From Chthoniobacterales bacterium (GTDB taxonomy: Bacteria > Verrucomicrobiota > Verrucomicrobiia > Chthoniobacterales > DASVRZ01), in contig JBDSQB010000017.1 of NCBI GenBank assembly GCA_039930045.1, positions 124,001 to 188,000 on the forward strand: 64,000 nt of DNA, in the 5' to 3' direction. Positions 27,602-35,950 of this stretch are shown piece by piece (position 1 is the first letter of the stretch; each line of letters opens with the position of its first letter). The notes below the pieces were generated by a model, which ran no database searches, was not told where the DNA came from, and saw nothing but the letters and a program-made list of their open reading frames with translations. Made by a program: the position numbers and the translations under genes.

Positions 27602-28141
27602 ATGCTCTCCTCATTTACCCATAAAGTCGTCGCCAGTTTTCTGGTCGGATTCCTCTGCTTCAACACCAACGCTTTTGCCCTGAGCAAGATCGCACTCACC
27701 GTGCGGTCGATTCCCATTCAGCAAAAAAAAGCCGATCCCAAGGATAAAAAGAAAGATCCCGCCGACACCGACGAAAGAAAACTGGAGGCCACACTAAAAA
27801 ACACCTCCTCTGAAGCCGTCACCGGTCTGCAGGTTCACTATTATTTCATCGGCAAAAGCGCGGGCGCGAACGATCTGAAAGTGCTGGATTCGGACACCAA
27901 AACCCAAGACGTGGCCCCCGGCACACCGGTCGTTATTGAGTCGAAAGTCGCCACCGCCACCTTCACCCCGGCTCACCGGACCCTGCCGAAAAAAGGCTCC
28001 AAAGACAAACCAGAAAACGTCCACGCCGCCGGAGATAAATTCACCGGCTGGGCCGTCCAAGTCATTTCCGGGGCAGACCTCGTCGCAGAAGCGTATTCAA
28101 GTCCGGCGATGAAAGCCGTCGTGCCTGCACCCACCCCATAG
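27602..28141 (+). CDS. exported hypothetical protein
   Basis: A 179-residue protein with a signal peptide (about 1-27, ending near NAFA-LSK). The mature part begins KIALTVRSIPIQQ, then a Lys/Asp-rich stretch (KKADPKDKKKD), and two regions of beta-strand character resembling a small immunoglobulin-like fold (LEATLKNTSSEAVTGLQVHYYF). It lies inside the uronide operon between eda and the kinase gene, 61 nt and 47 nt from its neighbours. It could be a periplasmic accessory protein, but I recognise no family. Confidence 0.65.
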   Translation: MLSSFTHKVVASFLVGFLCFNTNAFALSKIALTVRSIPIQQKKADPKDKKKDPADTDERKLEATLKNTSSEAVTGLQVHYYFIGKSAGANDLKVLDSDTKTQDVAPGTPVVIESKVATATFTPAHRTLPKKGSKDKPENVHAAGDKFTGWAVQVISGADLVAEAYSSPAMKAVVPAPTP

Positions 28142-28188
28142 TTATCCAGGTCCCAGCGGACGCTTTCCCCCCCCATCTGATCCAACTT

Positions 28189-29211
28189 ATGAAAACCACC
28201 GTCACATTTGGCGAAGTCATGCTTCGTCTCGCCACTCCAGATCACCTGCGTTTCGCCCAAGCCAACGTTCTTGAAAAAACCTTCGGCGGCGGTGAGGCAA
28301 ACGTCGCGGTGTCCCTCGCGAACTACGGCTTGCCCGCGCGCTTCATTACGCGCCTGCCGAAAAATGAACTGGGTCAGGACGCAATCAACGGCCTGCGCGG
28401 CTTGGGCGTCGATACCACCAAGATCGTTCGCGCCGGCGAGCGCATTGGCATTTATTTCCTCGAAAGCGGCGCCGCCCAGAGGGGTTCCAACGTCCTCTAT
28501 GATCGCGCCAACAGTGCCATCTCCGAGATTAAAACGGGCGAGGTCAACTGGAGCGAAGTCTTTGCCGACGCGGGCTGGTTTCATTTCACCGGCATCACGC
28601 CTGCGCTCTCCGACAGCGCCGCCGCTGTCTGCCTCGAAGCCGCGCAAGCCGCCAAAGCCGCGGGCGTCCTAGTCAGTTGCGATCTGAATTTCCGCAAAAA
28701 ACTCTGGTCCTCGCAGAAAGCCAACGACGTCATGAGCGGCCTCATGCCTTACGTCGATTATTGCATCGCCAACGAAGAGGACGCCGAGAAAGTCTTCGGC
28801 ATCAAAGCTGGCGAAACTGAGGTGACTTCCGGTTCATTGGAGCACGACCGCTATGTAGACGTGGCCCGACAGCTCACCGATAAGTTTGGCTTCAAAGGCG
28901 TTGCGATTACACTCCGGGAAAGCTTTTCCGCCTCGCGCAACGGCTGGTCCGCGCTCTTTTACACCGATGGCCAGGACTATTTCAGCCGGCGCTACGAAAT
29001 CGAAATCGTGGACCGCGTTGGCGGCGGCGACAGCTTTGCCGGCGGCCTCATTTACGCCCTGCTCAATGGAAAATCCCCTGCCGACACGATCAATTTCGCC
29101 GTCGCAGCCAGCGCCCTGAAACACACCGTCAGCGGCGACTACAATTTGGTGACCCTCAAAGAAGTCGAAGCCCTCGTGGGCGGCGACGGCTCCGGTCGCG
29201 TGCAGCGGTAA
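28189..29211 (+). CDS. kdgK: PfkB-family sugar kinase, likely 2-keto-3-deoxygluconate kinase
   Basis: A 340-residue ribokinase-fold kinase. The N-terminus TFGEVMLRLATP and GGGEANVAVSLANYG are typical of KdgK. The C-terminal ATP and substrate site is DRVGGGDSFAGGLIYAL, with GGGD in place of the more usual GAGD, a variant known in KDG kinases. It would phosphorylate KDG to KDPG for the aldolase encoded two genes earlier. It is the last gene of the operon. Assignment to KDG rather than another sugar rests on N-terminal similarity plus context. Confidence 0.87.
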   Translation: MKTTVTFGEVMLRLATPDHLRFAQANVLEKTFGGGEANVAVSLANYGLPARFITRLPKNELGQDAINGLRGLGVDTTKIVRAGERIGIYFLESGAAQRGSNVLYDRANSAISEIKTGEVNWSEVFADAGWFHFTGITPALSDSAAAVCLEAAQAAKAAGVLVSCDLNFRKKLWSSQKANDVMSGLMPYVDYCIANEEDAEKVFGIKAGETEVTSGSLEHDRYVDVARQLTDKFGFKGVAITLRESFSASRNGWSALFYTDGQDYFSRRYEIEIVDRVGGGDSFAGGLIYALLNGKSPADTINFAVAASALKHTVSGDYNLVTLKEVEALVGGDGSGRVQR

Positions 29212-29317
29212 AATAGTCATACTGCCCCCTGCGGGCTCTGCCTCGACTTCCGTCTTGGTTAATTGAACTGTCGCATTTGGCCGAGCAGGCTAAATAACGA
29301 CTAACGCGACTAAAAAA

Positions 29318-29343
29318 TAGCCACTTACTTTCTTGAGTGGCTA
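29318..29343 (-). terminator. inverted repeat, possible minus-strand terminator
   Basis: An 8-bp perfect stem (TAGCCACT / AGTGGCTA) with a 10-nt loop. Read on the minus strand, the stem is followed by six T residues (AAAAAA at 29312-29317 on plus), the layout of an intrinsic terminator. No minus-strand gene is seen just to the right, so it may instead shield the upstream operon or be a protein-binding site. Confidence 0.4.
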
Positions 29344-29429
29344 AATGTTGCCGTTTCTGGGCGGCATGTGAACGATTAAATCAACTGATCTTCAAAGCGT
29401 TCGCGCCACTTTCCGTGTCTGGAACAGTT

Positions 29430-29445
29430 TGGCACATGCGCTGCT
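29430..29445 (+). promoter_or_regulatory. sigma-54-like promoter
   Basis: TGGCACATGCGCTGCT matches the -24/-12 consensus TGGCACG-N4-TTGCW, with the invariant GG and GC at correct spacing. It lies 84 nt before the ATG of the 156-aa gene, which overlaps the frame leading to the PEP-CTERM protein. Sigma-54 control by PrsK/PrsR-type systems is described for PEP-CTERM genes in other bacteria. No activator site was identified. Confidence 0.38.
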
Positions 29446-29529
29446 AAGGTTGCAGCAGATCGAGCGCGCACATCCAAACGTTGCCATTCGTCACTTTCAC
29501 AAAGTCCATCATCACCGTTCTGTTTCATC

Positions 29530-30000
29530 ATGTCCCAAAACCTTGCCAGCCTCAATCTAACCACAGCAGACAACGCCGCTCTCGATGCCCACCTTGCGGG
29601 CATCGAGTCTATTCTCGCGGGGTGCCTCGTCAGCCTCACTCCGCAGCAGCGGCAGAGCCTAATCAAGATGGGACCGAAAAGTCGCACCTTCTGCGAGCAA
29701 GCTGTCCCCGGCATTGCCGCTAATGCCGCCAGCATGACGCCCGATTTCGACATCCCCGCGCTCCAGCAGGACCTCGCCGACTTTGGAGCGCTCGACGCCT
29801 TTTACACCCGCTACCTCACGCTCGGGGAAAAACTTGACGACACCCTCAAGGCGCTTTCCAGCGACGTAATGACCAACACCATCATCGGCGTCACCTTCCT
29901 AAAAGCGCTCAACAAGCTCAAACCCTCTCTCGACGCCCTGCTCAAGGCTCTCGGCAGCGTCCGCCGCGCCAAACCGAAGGCCAAACCCGTCACTCCATGA
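29530..30000 (+). CDS. hypothetical helical protein
   Basis: A 156-residue soluble, mostly alpha-helical protein without signal peptide. The N-terminal part (LTTADNAALDAHLAGIESIL) and the block LTPQQRQSLIKMGPKSRTFCEQAV look like a conserved domain; the C-terminus is basic (RRAKPKAKP). I recall similar small proteins in Verrucomicrobia and Bacteroidetes without known role. It ends in an ATGA overlap with the long frame carrying the PATR/PEP-CTERM protein, suggesting co-transcription from the sigma-54-like site. Confidence 0.7.
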   Translation: MSQNLASLNLTTADNAALDAHLAGIESILAGCLVSLTPQQRQSLIKMGPKSRTFCEQAVPGIAANAASMTPDFDIPALQQDLADFGALDAFYTRYLTLGEKLDDTLKALSSDVMTNTIIGVTFLKALNKLKPSLDALLKALGSVRRAKPKAKPVTP

Positions 30001-30170
30001 TGCTTTCCACGCTTCGCCTAAAACTTACCACCCCAACACCTGAACGCCCTGCCGCCTTCGCAGGTGAGTTCCATAGCCTTCCCACGAACGCTCAGAAGCA
30101 CATGATTCTAGTGCCTACCACCCTTCGCTTCAACGCTCGACACCTTTTGCCCAACGCACACCACCACACC

Positions 30171-32618
30171 ATGCAACGCACCAAACCATTCCCCGCAACG
30201 TCCAAGACCATTCGCGCGAATGCCTCCAGCCATTCTGCAAACGTACCTAGAATTCAGGCAAACGCTTCTGGGCATTCGCGAGGATGGAGGGCGACGTTCC
30301 TAAACAATGGTATTTGGGGGATTTCGGAGAAAAGCCGCTTAACGTGGTGCGTAGGGCTGATCGCGTATGGAGTGGGGCTGGTGTTCTGCCCTTCGTCACA
30401 GGCAGCTACCAACACGCTTAAGCCCGGCACCAATTTAAGCTGGGGTGTTTCAGGAAATTGGAGCCTCGGCACCACCCCTGCTGCCACCGATGCTCTTTTA
30501 CTCGACGGGAGTTCTGCGACCACATCCGGTCTTGCCTCCTCACCGAGCGTTCAGACGCTCAGCTTTAATACTGGATCCAATGCGATCACAATAAATTCGA
30601 CCACCACCACCGCTACTGGCGGTCGAACCTTAACGCTGAATGGAGGAACGAATGCGCTCGGCAATACTGATCTTCTCGACCTTAGCAGCACGACAAACGG
30701 CTCGGTAACAATAGGAGGAACGACTTCGACGGGGCTAATTACGATCGCCTTTGGCGTCAGTGGTAGTATTAATGTTGAGAATGCAAATGCTACGCTGACC
30801 CTTGGTTCCCAATCTATTGTTTCCGGGAGCAGCAAGTCGCTGACGAAATCGGGAGCGGGGACCTTGATCCTCGGAGGGGCCAACACGTATTCCGGTGGAA
30901 CATTCCTCAGCGCTGGCGGACTAAATATTAGCGGATCAGGAACTTTGGGTAGCACTTCTGGAACCTTGAATGTTTCTGGCGGCACACTCAATTTGGGAAC
31001 GACAACCCAGACGACCGGGGCTGCGACCATCTCCGGCGGCACAATCCAAAACGGCACGCTGACAAGCACCTCTTATACAGCGACCAACGCGGGGAGTGCC
31101 ACTGTTAGTGCTATTCTCGCCGGAAGCGGAAGCTTATCCATGAGTGGAGCCGGGACATTAACACTGAGCGGGGCAAATACTTACGTGGGCGGCACAATTC
31201 TAAGTAGCGGCACGCTGGGGCTAGGCAGCAGCAGCGTGGGAACGGTGACATCAGGCCCGATCGGCACTGGAACCCTCACCCTCACCGGAGGCACGCTACA
31301 AGCCAGCGGGGGAGATCGTTCCATTTCCAATTCCGTTGCAATTAACAGCAGCGCGGGGGCAACGGTATCTGGTTCGAATAATCTTACATTTTCGGGAGCG
31401 TTTACTGTCACGAGCAATAGCTCCTCCCTAACAAATAGCTTGAACGCGGGGAAGGGCCTGACGTTGTCCGGAGATGTGTTCCTATCGAACTCAAGCGGCA
31501 CCGGTCGCTCTCTGACTATCGATGGTAATGGTGAAACGAACATCAGCGGGGTCATCGCGAACTTCAATGGTTCGGGGGCAAGCGGCAACGTGATCAAAAG
31601 TGGCGCAGGAACGCTGATGCTTTCTAATCAAGCCAATACCTACACAGGCACTACCACGATCAGTGGAGGTATTTTGAGCGTCACAAGATTGGCAGACGCG
31701 GGTTCGACCAGCAGCATCGGAAACCGTGGCGACGCTGGGGCGACGGGGCTAGTAATTGACAGTGGGACGCTTAAATTCATCGGCACAACCGGAAACGGTA
31801 GCACCAATCGACGTTTCACAGTTGGTGTCGGCGGCGCAACGATTGACGCTTCTTCCTCCGACAATACTGCACTTGTCTTCACAAACACCGGCGCGCTGGG
31901 AGCGTCTGGGACGGGCGACCGCACGCTAACGCTGCAAGGCAGCACATCGGCCGCCGCGCAAAATTCTATTTCGAGCGTGATTGCAGATCCTAGCGGCGGC
32001 AAAACCGCCGTGACTAAGTCCGGTTCGAATACATGGGTCCTGAGCGGCAGTAATACTTACACCGGCGTGACGACCGTGAATCAAGGCACCCTCTTACTTG
32101 GCAAAAACAACACGCTTCAAACTGGCACTAGCGATTCCACCCGCACAGCGGTAGCCCTCGCAGGGGGAAACTTGTCAACGGGCGGTTTTTCGCAAGGTTC
32201 TACTGGTACTCCCACAACTTTGGGAGCACTCACTCTTTCTGGTAATTCTTCCATCACCTTGGGTAGCATCGCTGGAATCGAAACGCTGGCTTTCAGCGAC
32301 TTGGCAACCGATCTGTCAACATTCACTGGGGTGCTGACCATTTACAATTGGGAAGGCACTCGTGGATCTGCCAGTGGTGGAGACAACATTTTCTTCGCCA
32401 ATCTAGCTGGAGCGAATACCACCGACACATTCACCAATATTCAATTCAACATTGGTGGGACTCTTTACGGATCGAGGTTCACAACTGTTACGAACGGATT
32501 CGAGTTGTATGCCGATACGATCGCCGTTCCCGAGCCTTCAACATGGATCGGCGGCGGGGTAATTTTTGGACTCGCCGCGTGGAGCCAGCGCAAGCGATTT
32601 GCCCGGCAAGAAGCCTGA
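30171..32618 (+). CDS. autotransporter-associated-repeat protein with PEP-CTERM anchor
   Basis: From the ATG at 30171 this is an 815-residue surface protein. After a long basic leader is a hydrophobic signal segment (SRLTWCVGLIAYGVGLVF, cleavage near SSQAA). The mature region is Gly/Ser/Thr-rich beta-helix with at least four PATR units (GTLILGGANTYSGGTFL, GTLTLSGANTYVGGTIL, LMLSNQANTYTGTTTI, WVLSGSNTYTGVTTV). The end is VPEPSTW, a hydrophobic helix and RKRF, a classic PEP-CTERM signal for exosortase processing. The frame is open from ATG 29997, but residues encoded before 30171 look non-coding and repetitive. Confidence 0.82.
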   Translation: MQRTKPFPATSKTIRANASSHSANVPRIQANASGHSRGWRATFLNNGIWGISEKSRLTWCVGLIAYGVGLVFCPSSQAATNTLKPGTNLSWGVSGNWSLGTTPAATDALLLDGSSATTSGLASSPSVQTLSFNTGSNAITINSTTTTATGGRTLTLNGGTNALGNTDLLDLSSTTNGSVTIGGTTSTGLITIAFGVSGSINVENANATLTLGSQSIVSGSSKSLTKSGAGTLILGGANTYSGGTFLSAGGLNISGSGTLGSTSGTLNVSGGTLNLGTTTQTTGAATISGGTIQNGTLTSTSYTATNAGSATVSAILAGSGSLSMSGAGTLTLSGANTYVGGTILSSGTLGLGSSSVGTVTSGPIGTGTLTLTGGTLQASGGDRSISNSVAINSSAGATVSGSNNLTFSGAFTVTSNSSSLTNSLNAGKGLTLSGDVFLSNSSGTGRSLTIDGNGETNISGVIANFNGSGASGNVIKSGAGTLMLSNQANTYTGTTTISGGILSVTRLADAGSTSSIGNRGDAGATGLVIDSGTLKFIGTTGNGSTNRRFTVGVGGATIDASSSDNTALVFTNTGALGASGTGDRTLTLQGSTSAAAQNSISSVIADPSGGKTAVTKSGSNTWVLSGSNTYTGVTTVNQGTLLLGKNNTLQTGTSDSTRTAVALAGGNLSTGGFSQGSTGTPTTLGALTLSGNSSITLGSIAGIETLAFSDLATDLSTFTGVLTIYNWEGTRGSASGGDNIFFANLAGANTTDTFTNIQFNIGGTLYGSRFTTVTNGFELYADTIAVPEPSTWIGGGVIFGLAAWSQRKRFARQEA
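30209..30222. repeat. 14-bp perfect palindrome inside a degenerate 42-nt repeat
   Basis: CATTCGCGCGAATG is self-complementary. It lies at the beginning of a stretch (about 30209-30295) whose two halves repeat loosely with a 42-nt period, encoding IRANASSHSANVP then IQANASGHSRGW in the frame of the PEP-CTERM gene. This is just before the signal-peptide region. Confidence 0.4.
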
Positions 32619-32739
32619 GTTTTATCCTACGGCATTCCAAAGGACGTCCAGTCGGACGTTTTCTGACTGCGTTCAATTCTATTTACAGTCATAAATAGGC
32701 AGAAAGGCGTAGCATAAGACACTGTTTTTCGTGCCGCTC

Positions 32740-34308
32740 ATGCCTAAAAATTCCACAGATTCCTACCACACGGACCTGGCCACTTTGCAGCATCTGGCGG
32801 ACACCATGCCGCAGATTGTCTGGATTAGTCGGCCCGACGGGTATCACGAGTATTACAACAAGCAGTGGTGGGATTTTACCGGGATGACGTGGGACGAAGC
32901 GCGCGGCGACGGGTGGAATCTTTTGTTGCACCCGGAGGATCGCGACCGGGCGATTGAACGCTGGCAGCATTCCCTGAAAACCGGCGAACCCTACGAGATC
33001 GAATACCGCTTTCTGCGTTCGCGCGATGGGGAGTATCGCTGGTTTCTCGGGCGCGCGATGCCTCAGAAGGACGCCGATGGGAAAATCATTCGCTGGTTTG
33101 GCACCTGCACCGAAATCCACGAGCAAAAACTGGTCGAGGAACAACTGCGCGCCGCCCGCGACGACATGGCTTCGGCCAACGAGCAGAAGGACCAGTTTCT
33201 CGCCCTGCTTTCGCACGAGCTGCGAACGCCATTGAACTCGATTCTCGGCTGGACGCGCCTCATGCAGGAGGGCCTGCTGGAGCCGGACGAACTCCCTGAG
33301 GCCATCGATTCGATCACAAACAACGCGAAGGCGCAGGCGCAGTTGATCGAGGACATCCTGGACATTAGCCGGATCATCAATGACAAACTCCGGCTCGAAA
33401 AACGCGTCCTGCAGCTCGCCGATGTCGTGAAAGCAGCGGCGGACGCCATTCGCCCCGTCGCCACCCAGGCCAAACTGCGCGTCGCCCACACCGTCGAGGC
33501 CACCGATTTACTCGTCGAAGCTGATCCCGGCCGACTCCAGCAAATCGTGGCCAATCTGCTCGCAAACGCGGTCAAATTCACGCCGCCGGGCGGTCGCATC
33601 GACTTGCGTCTCACCCGTGCGCAATCCTTTGCAAGCATCGAAGTGAGCGACACCGGACGCGGCATCGAGCCAGCGTTTCTGCCCTATATTTTCGACCGCT
33701 TCAAGCAGGCCGACAGCTCGAACACGCGGCAGGAAGGCGGCCTCGGCCTCGGTCTCGCCATTGTGCGCCACCTCGTAGAAATGCACGGCGGCATCATTCG
33801 CGCCGCCAGCGATGGACCGGGTAAAGGGTCCACTTTTACCGTGCTGCTGCCAGTGGTTGCGGTGGATTTGCGCTCCGCGAATAAAAGCCAGGAGGCGAAT
33901 CAGGTTTTACCCGCCGCAGAAGCGTTAAAAAACCTGCAAATCCTCATCGTCGATGATGACGAGAGCGCCCGGGAAATGATCGCGCTCACGCTGCGGAAAT
34001 TTGGTGCCCAAGTCGAGTGCGCCAGCAATGTTGCCGACGCGCTGGAATCGTTGGAAAAAGGCTTTCCGCAACTGCTCATCAGCGACATCGCCATGCCCGG
34101 CGCGGACGGCTATGAGCTGATCCGAGCCTTGCGAAAAATGGAGGCCGACCACGCGCGGCGGATTCCGGCGATTGCGCTCACTGCATTTGCCAGTGTGCAG
34201 GATCGCAGCCGGGCGATGGAACTCGGGTTTCATCTCCATCTGTCGAAACCGATCGAGCCACTCCAACTCATTCGCGCGGTGGCGGCGCTCGTGCCCAAAG
34301 GGGTTTGA
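32740..34308 (+). CDS. PAS hybrid histidine kinase/response regulator
   Basis: A 522-residue cytoplasmic hybrid kinase with no membrane segment. Order: PAS domain (about 15-135; PQIVWISRPDGYHEYYN, FTGMTWDEARGDGW), HisKA with LLSHELRTPLNS (phospho-His near residue 159), HATPase (NLLANAVKFTPPG, DTGRGIEP, GLGLGLAIVRHL), then a receiver domain from about 390 (LIVDDDES, phospho-acceptor in LLISDIAMPG, ALTAFAS, LSKPIEP). A GTG at 32731 is an alternative start. With no output domain, it probably works in a phosphorelay. It precedes the lipoprotein esterase gene by 38 nt. Confidence 0.9.
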   Translation: MPKNSTDSYHTDLATLQHLADTMPQIVWISRPDGYHEYYNKQWWDFTGMTWDEARGDGWNLLLHPEDRDRAIERWQHSLKTGEPYEIEYRFLRSRDGEYRWFLGRAMPQKDADGKIIRWFGTCTEIHEQKLVEEQLRAARDDMASANEQKDQFLALLSHELRTPLNSILGWTRLMQEGLLEPDELPEAIDSITNNAKAQAQLIEDILDISRIINDKLRLEKRVLQLADVVKAAADAIRPVATQAKLRVAHTVEATDLLVEADPGRLQQIVANLLANAVKFTPPGGRIDLRLTRAQSFASIEVSDTGRGIEPAFLPYIFDRFKQADSSNTRQEGGLGLGLAIVRHLVEMHGGIIRAASDGPGKGSTFTVLLPVVAVDLRSANKSQEANQVLPAAEALKNLQILIVDDDESAREMIALTLRKFGAQVECASNVADALESLEKGFPQLLISDIAMPGADGYELIRALRKMEADHARRIPAIALTAFASVQDRSRAMELGFHLHLSKPIEPLQLIRAVAALVPKGV

Positions 34309-34346
34309 ATTTCCATCCATACGACGCTGCCCACCGTATCAGTGGC

Positions 34347-35183
34347 ATGATTTCATGGATTCGACTTGCAGTGTTATCTCTGGCCTGTTTGGTGGTGGCG
34401 TGCGCGCCTTATGGATTGGCGAGGCCGAACGAAAAAATCGTCCGCAATGTCGAGTTCGCGACTCCGGGCGGTCAGTCGCTCCGGCTCGACATTTATCTCC
34501 CAAAATCCAACAAGCCGGTCCCCGTGGTCATGTGGATCTTTGGCGGCAGTTGGAAATTTGGGAGCAAGGGGTATCACGTCAATCTGCGTGACCTCACCCG
34601 CTCCGGCATCGCCGTGGCCTCGATCGATTACCGCCTCAGCGGCACCGCCGTTTACCCGGCCCAACTGGAGGATTGCAAGAGCGCGCTCGCCTGGCTGCGC
34701 GCCCATGGAGCGGAATACGGGATCGATCCGACACGCATCGGAGTCAGCGGCGAATCAGCCGGAGGCCATCTGGCGGCGCTGCTCGGAACCCTGGAAGGAA
34801 AATCGAAAATCAAAGCTGTCTGCGCGCTCTATCCGCCGACGAACTTGGTTTCTCTCGGCCGCAAATACAAGAACCCGGATCGCTGGAGCGACATCGAACG
34901 GCTGCTGGGCGGTCCGATTGAAACCAAACTCGCGCTGGCGAGAGAGGCGAGTCCGGTGAATCGGGTTTCAGCGGATGCGCCGCCGTTTTTGATCATTCAC
35001 GGAGCGCAGGACACGCTAGTGCCGATAGGGCAAAGCCACGAATTGGACCGAGACTTGAGACGAGTTGGAGTCGAATCACGGATTATCGTGGTTCCAGACA
35101 AAGGACACTGGTTTCAGTTGGATGAAACTCAACTCAAAGCCGTGGCGGAGTTTTTCCAGCGCCATTTTGCTACGGAGGAGTAA
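34347..35183 (+). CDS. alpha/beta-hydrolase lipoprotein (BD-FAE/esterase type)
   Basis: A 278-residue hydrolase. The N-terminus MISWIRLAVLSLACLVVAC ends in a lipobox-like VVAC, so it is probably a lipoprotein. The oxyanion motif is WIFGGSWKFGS (HGG-like with Phe for His), the nucleophile is in GVSGESAGGHLAAL, the Asp is in IHGAQDTLVP, and the His is in VPDKGHWFQL. This is the pattern of small carbohydrate esterases and lipases related to feruloyl and acetyl-xylan esterases. ATG at 34347 fits the signal peptide; an upstream TTG at 34305 is less likely. Confidence 0.82.
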   Translation: MISWIRLAVLSLACLVVACAPYGLARPNEKIVRNVEFATPGGQSLRLDIYLPKSNKPVPVVMWIFGGSWKFGSKGYHVNLRDLTRSGIAVASIDYRLSGTAVYPAQLEDCKSALAWLRAHGAEYGIDPTRIGVSGESAGGHLAALLGTLEGKSKIKAVCALYPPTNLVSLGRKYKNPDRWSDIERLLGGPIETKLALAREASPVNRVSADAPPFLIIHGAQDTLVPIGQSHELDRDLRRVGVESRIIVVPDKGHWFQLDETQLKAVAEFFQRHFATEE

Positions 35184-35211
35184 CGCCTCACGTGCTCCAG
35201 AAAACGCCCAG

Positions 35212-35946
35212 CTATTTCGGCAGCGTAGCGTCGGCTGGGATAGCCAGCAATTCGGCCTCGGTAAAGGAATCCGCATGAGCGGCGATCTCGGCACGAAGGG
35301 CTTTGATGCCAGCCTCGTTGACTTCGGGAGCCTTGTTGCCCCACTCCTGACGAATGTAAGTGAGGACATTAGCGATTTTTTTGTCGCTTAAAGACGCACC
35401 CCACGCAGGCATTTGGCCGTTGAAAGTGGCTCCTTTGACCTTTACCTGACCTTGCAATCCGTGGAGGAGAATCATGCCGAGGCGGCGTTCCGTGCCGAGC
35501 ACGTATTCGCTGCCGGCGAGCGGCGGATATTGTCCAGCGACGCCCAAGCCCGAGGCTTGGTGACAGGACTGGCAGTTGCCCGTGAAGACAATTTTCCCTA
35601 ACTCGACTGGCGTTTTTTCGACGGCGGCGACTTCGCCTGCCTTGCCTGCTTTTCCAGAAGTGAAATTGCCGGTCTCGTCATTGAAGACATCATTTTTAAA
35701 ACCACCGGAAAATGCCCCGAGATAGCCGCCCGACCAGAAAAGCAACACGCAGAAGATGGAAGTCAGCCAGCCGGGAATGGCTTTATTGACGCCACCGTAG
35801 CCGGGCTCGTTTTTTTCACGGCCGACCGCGCCATGCAGACGCGCGATGTCGGAGGATTCGTCGTAATCCATTTTTCCACCCATTTCATTCTTCGGATATT
35901 TCTGAGGAATGAGGAATTCGGGGATCTTATTGGTAGGCTCGTTCAT
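35212..35946 (-). CDS. membrane-anchored monoheme cytochrome c, CcoP-like position
   Basis: A 244-residue protein with a cytoplasmic N-terminus, one membrane helix (about 60-80, WLTSIFCVLLFWSGGYLGAF) and a periplasmic cytochrome c domain with one heme site, CQSCH, and an axial Met in GQMPAWG. It lies last in the ACIII operon, 4 nt after ccoO. The N-terminal YGGVNKAIPGW element resembles CcoP (YDGIxExDNPLPxWW), which normally has two hemes, so this is a shortened relative. It should pass electrons to or from the CcoO/CcoN-like pair. Confidence 0.85.
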   Translation of the reverse strand: MNEPTNKIPEFLIPQKYPKNEMGGKMDYDESSDIARLHGAVGREKNEPGYGGVNKAIPGWLTSIFCVLLFWSGGYLGAFSGGFKNDVFNDETGNFTSGKAGKAGEVAAVEKTPVELGKIVFTGNCQSCHQASGLGVAGQYPPLAGSEYVLGTERRLGMILLHGLQGQVKVKGATFNGQMPAWGASLSDKKIANVLTYIRQEWGNKAPEVNEAGIKALRAEIAAHADSFTEAELLAIPADATLPK

Positions 35947-35950
35947 GGCT

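Larger units (their letters stand above)
29212..29529. other. non-coding gap after the uronide operon
   Basis: These 318 bases hold no convincing gene. They contain an inverted repeat at 29318-29343 and a sigma-54-like promoter at 29430-29445, both listed separately. An AT-rich stretch lies at 29290-29345. The operon upstream has no obvious terminator on its own strand immediately after the kdgK stop. Confidence 0.6.
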
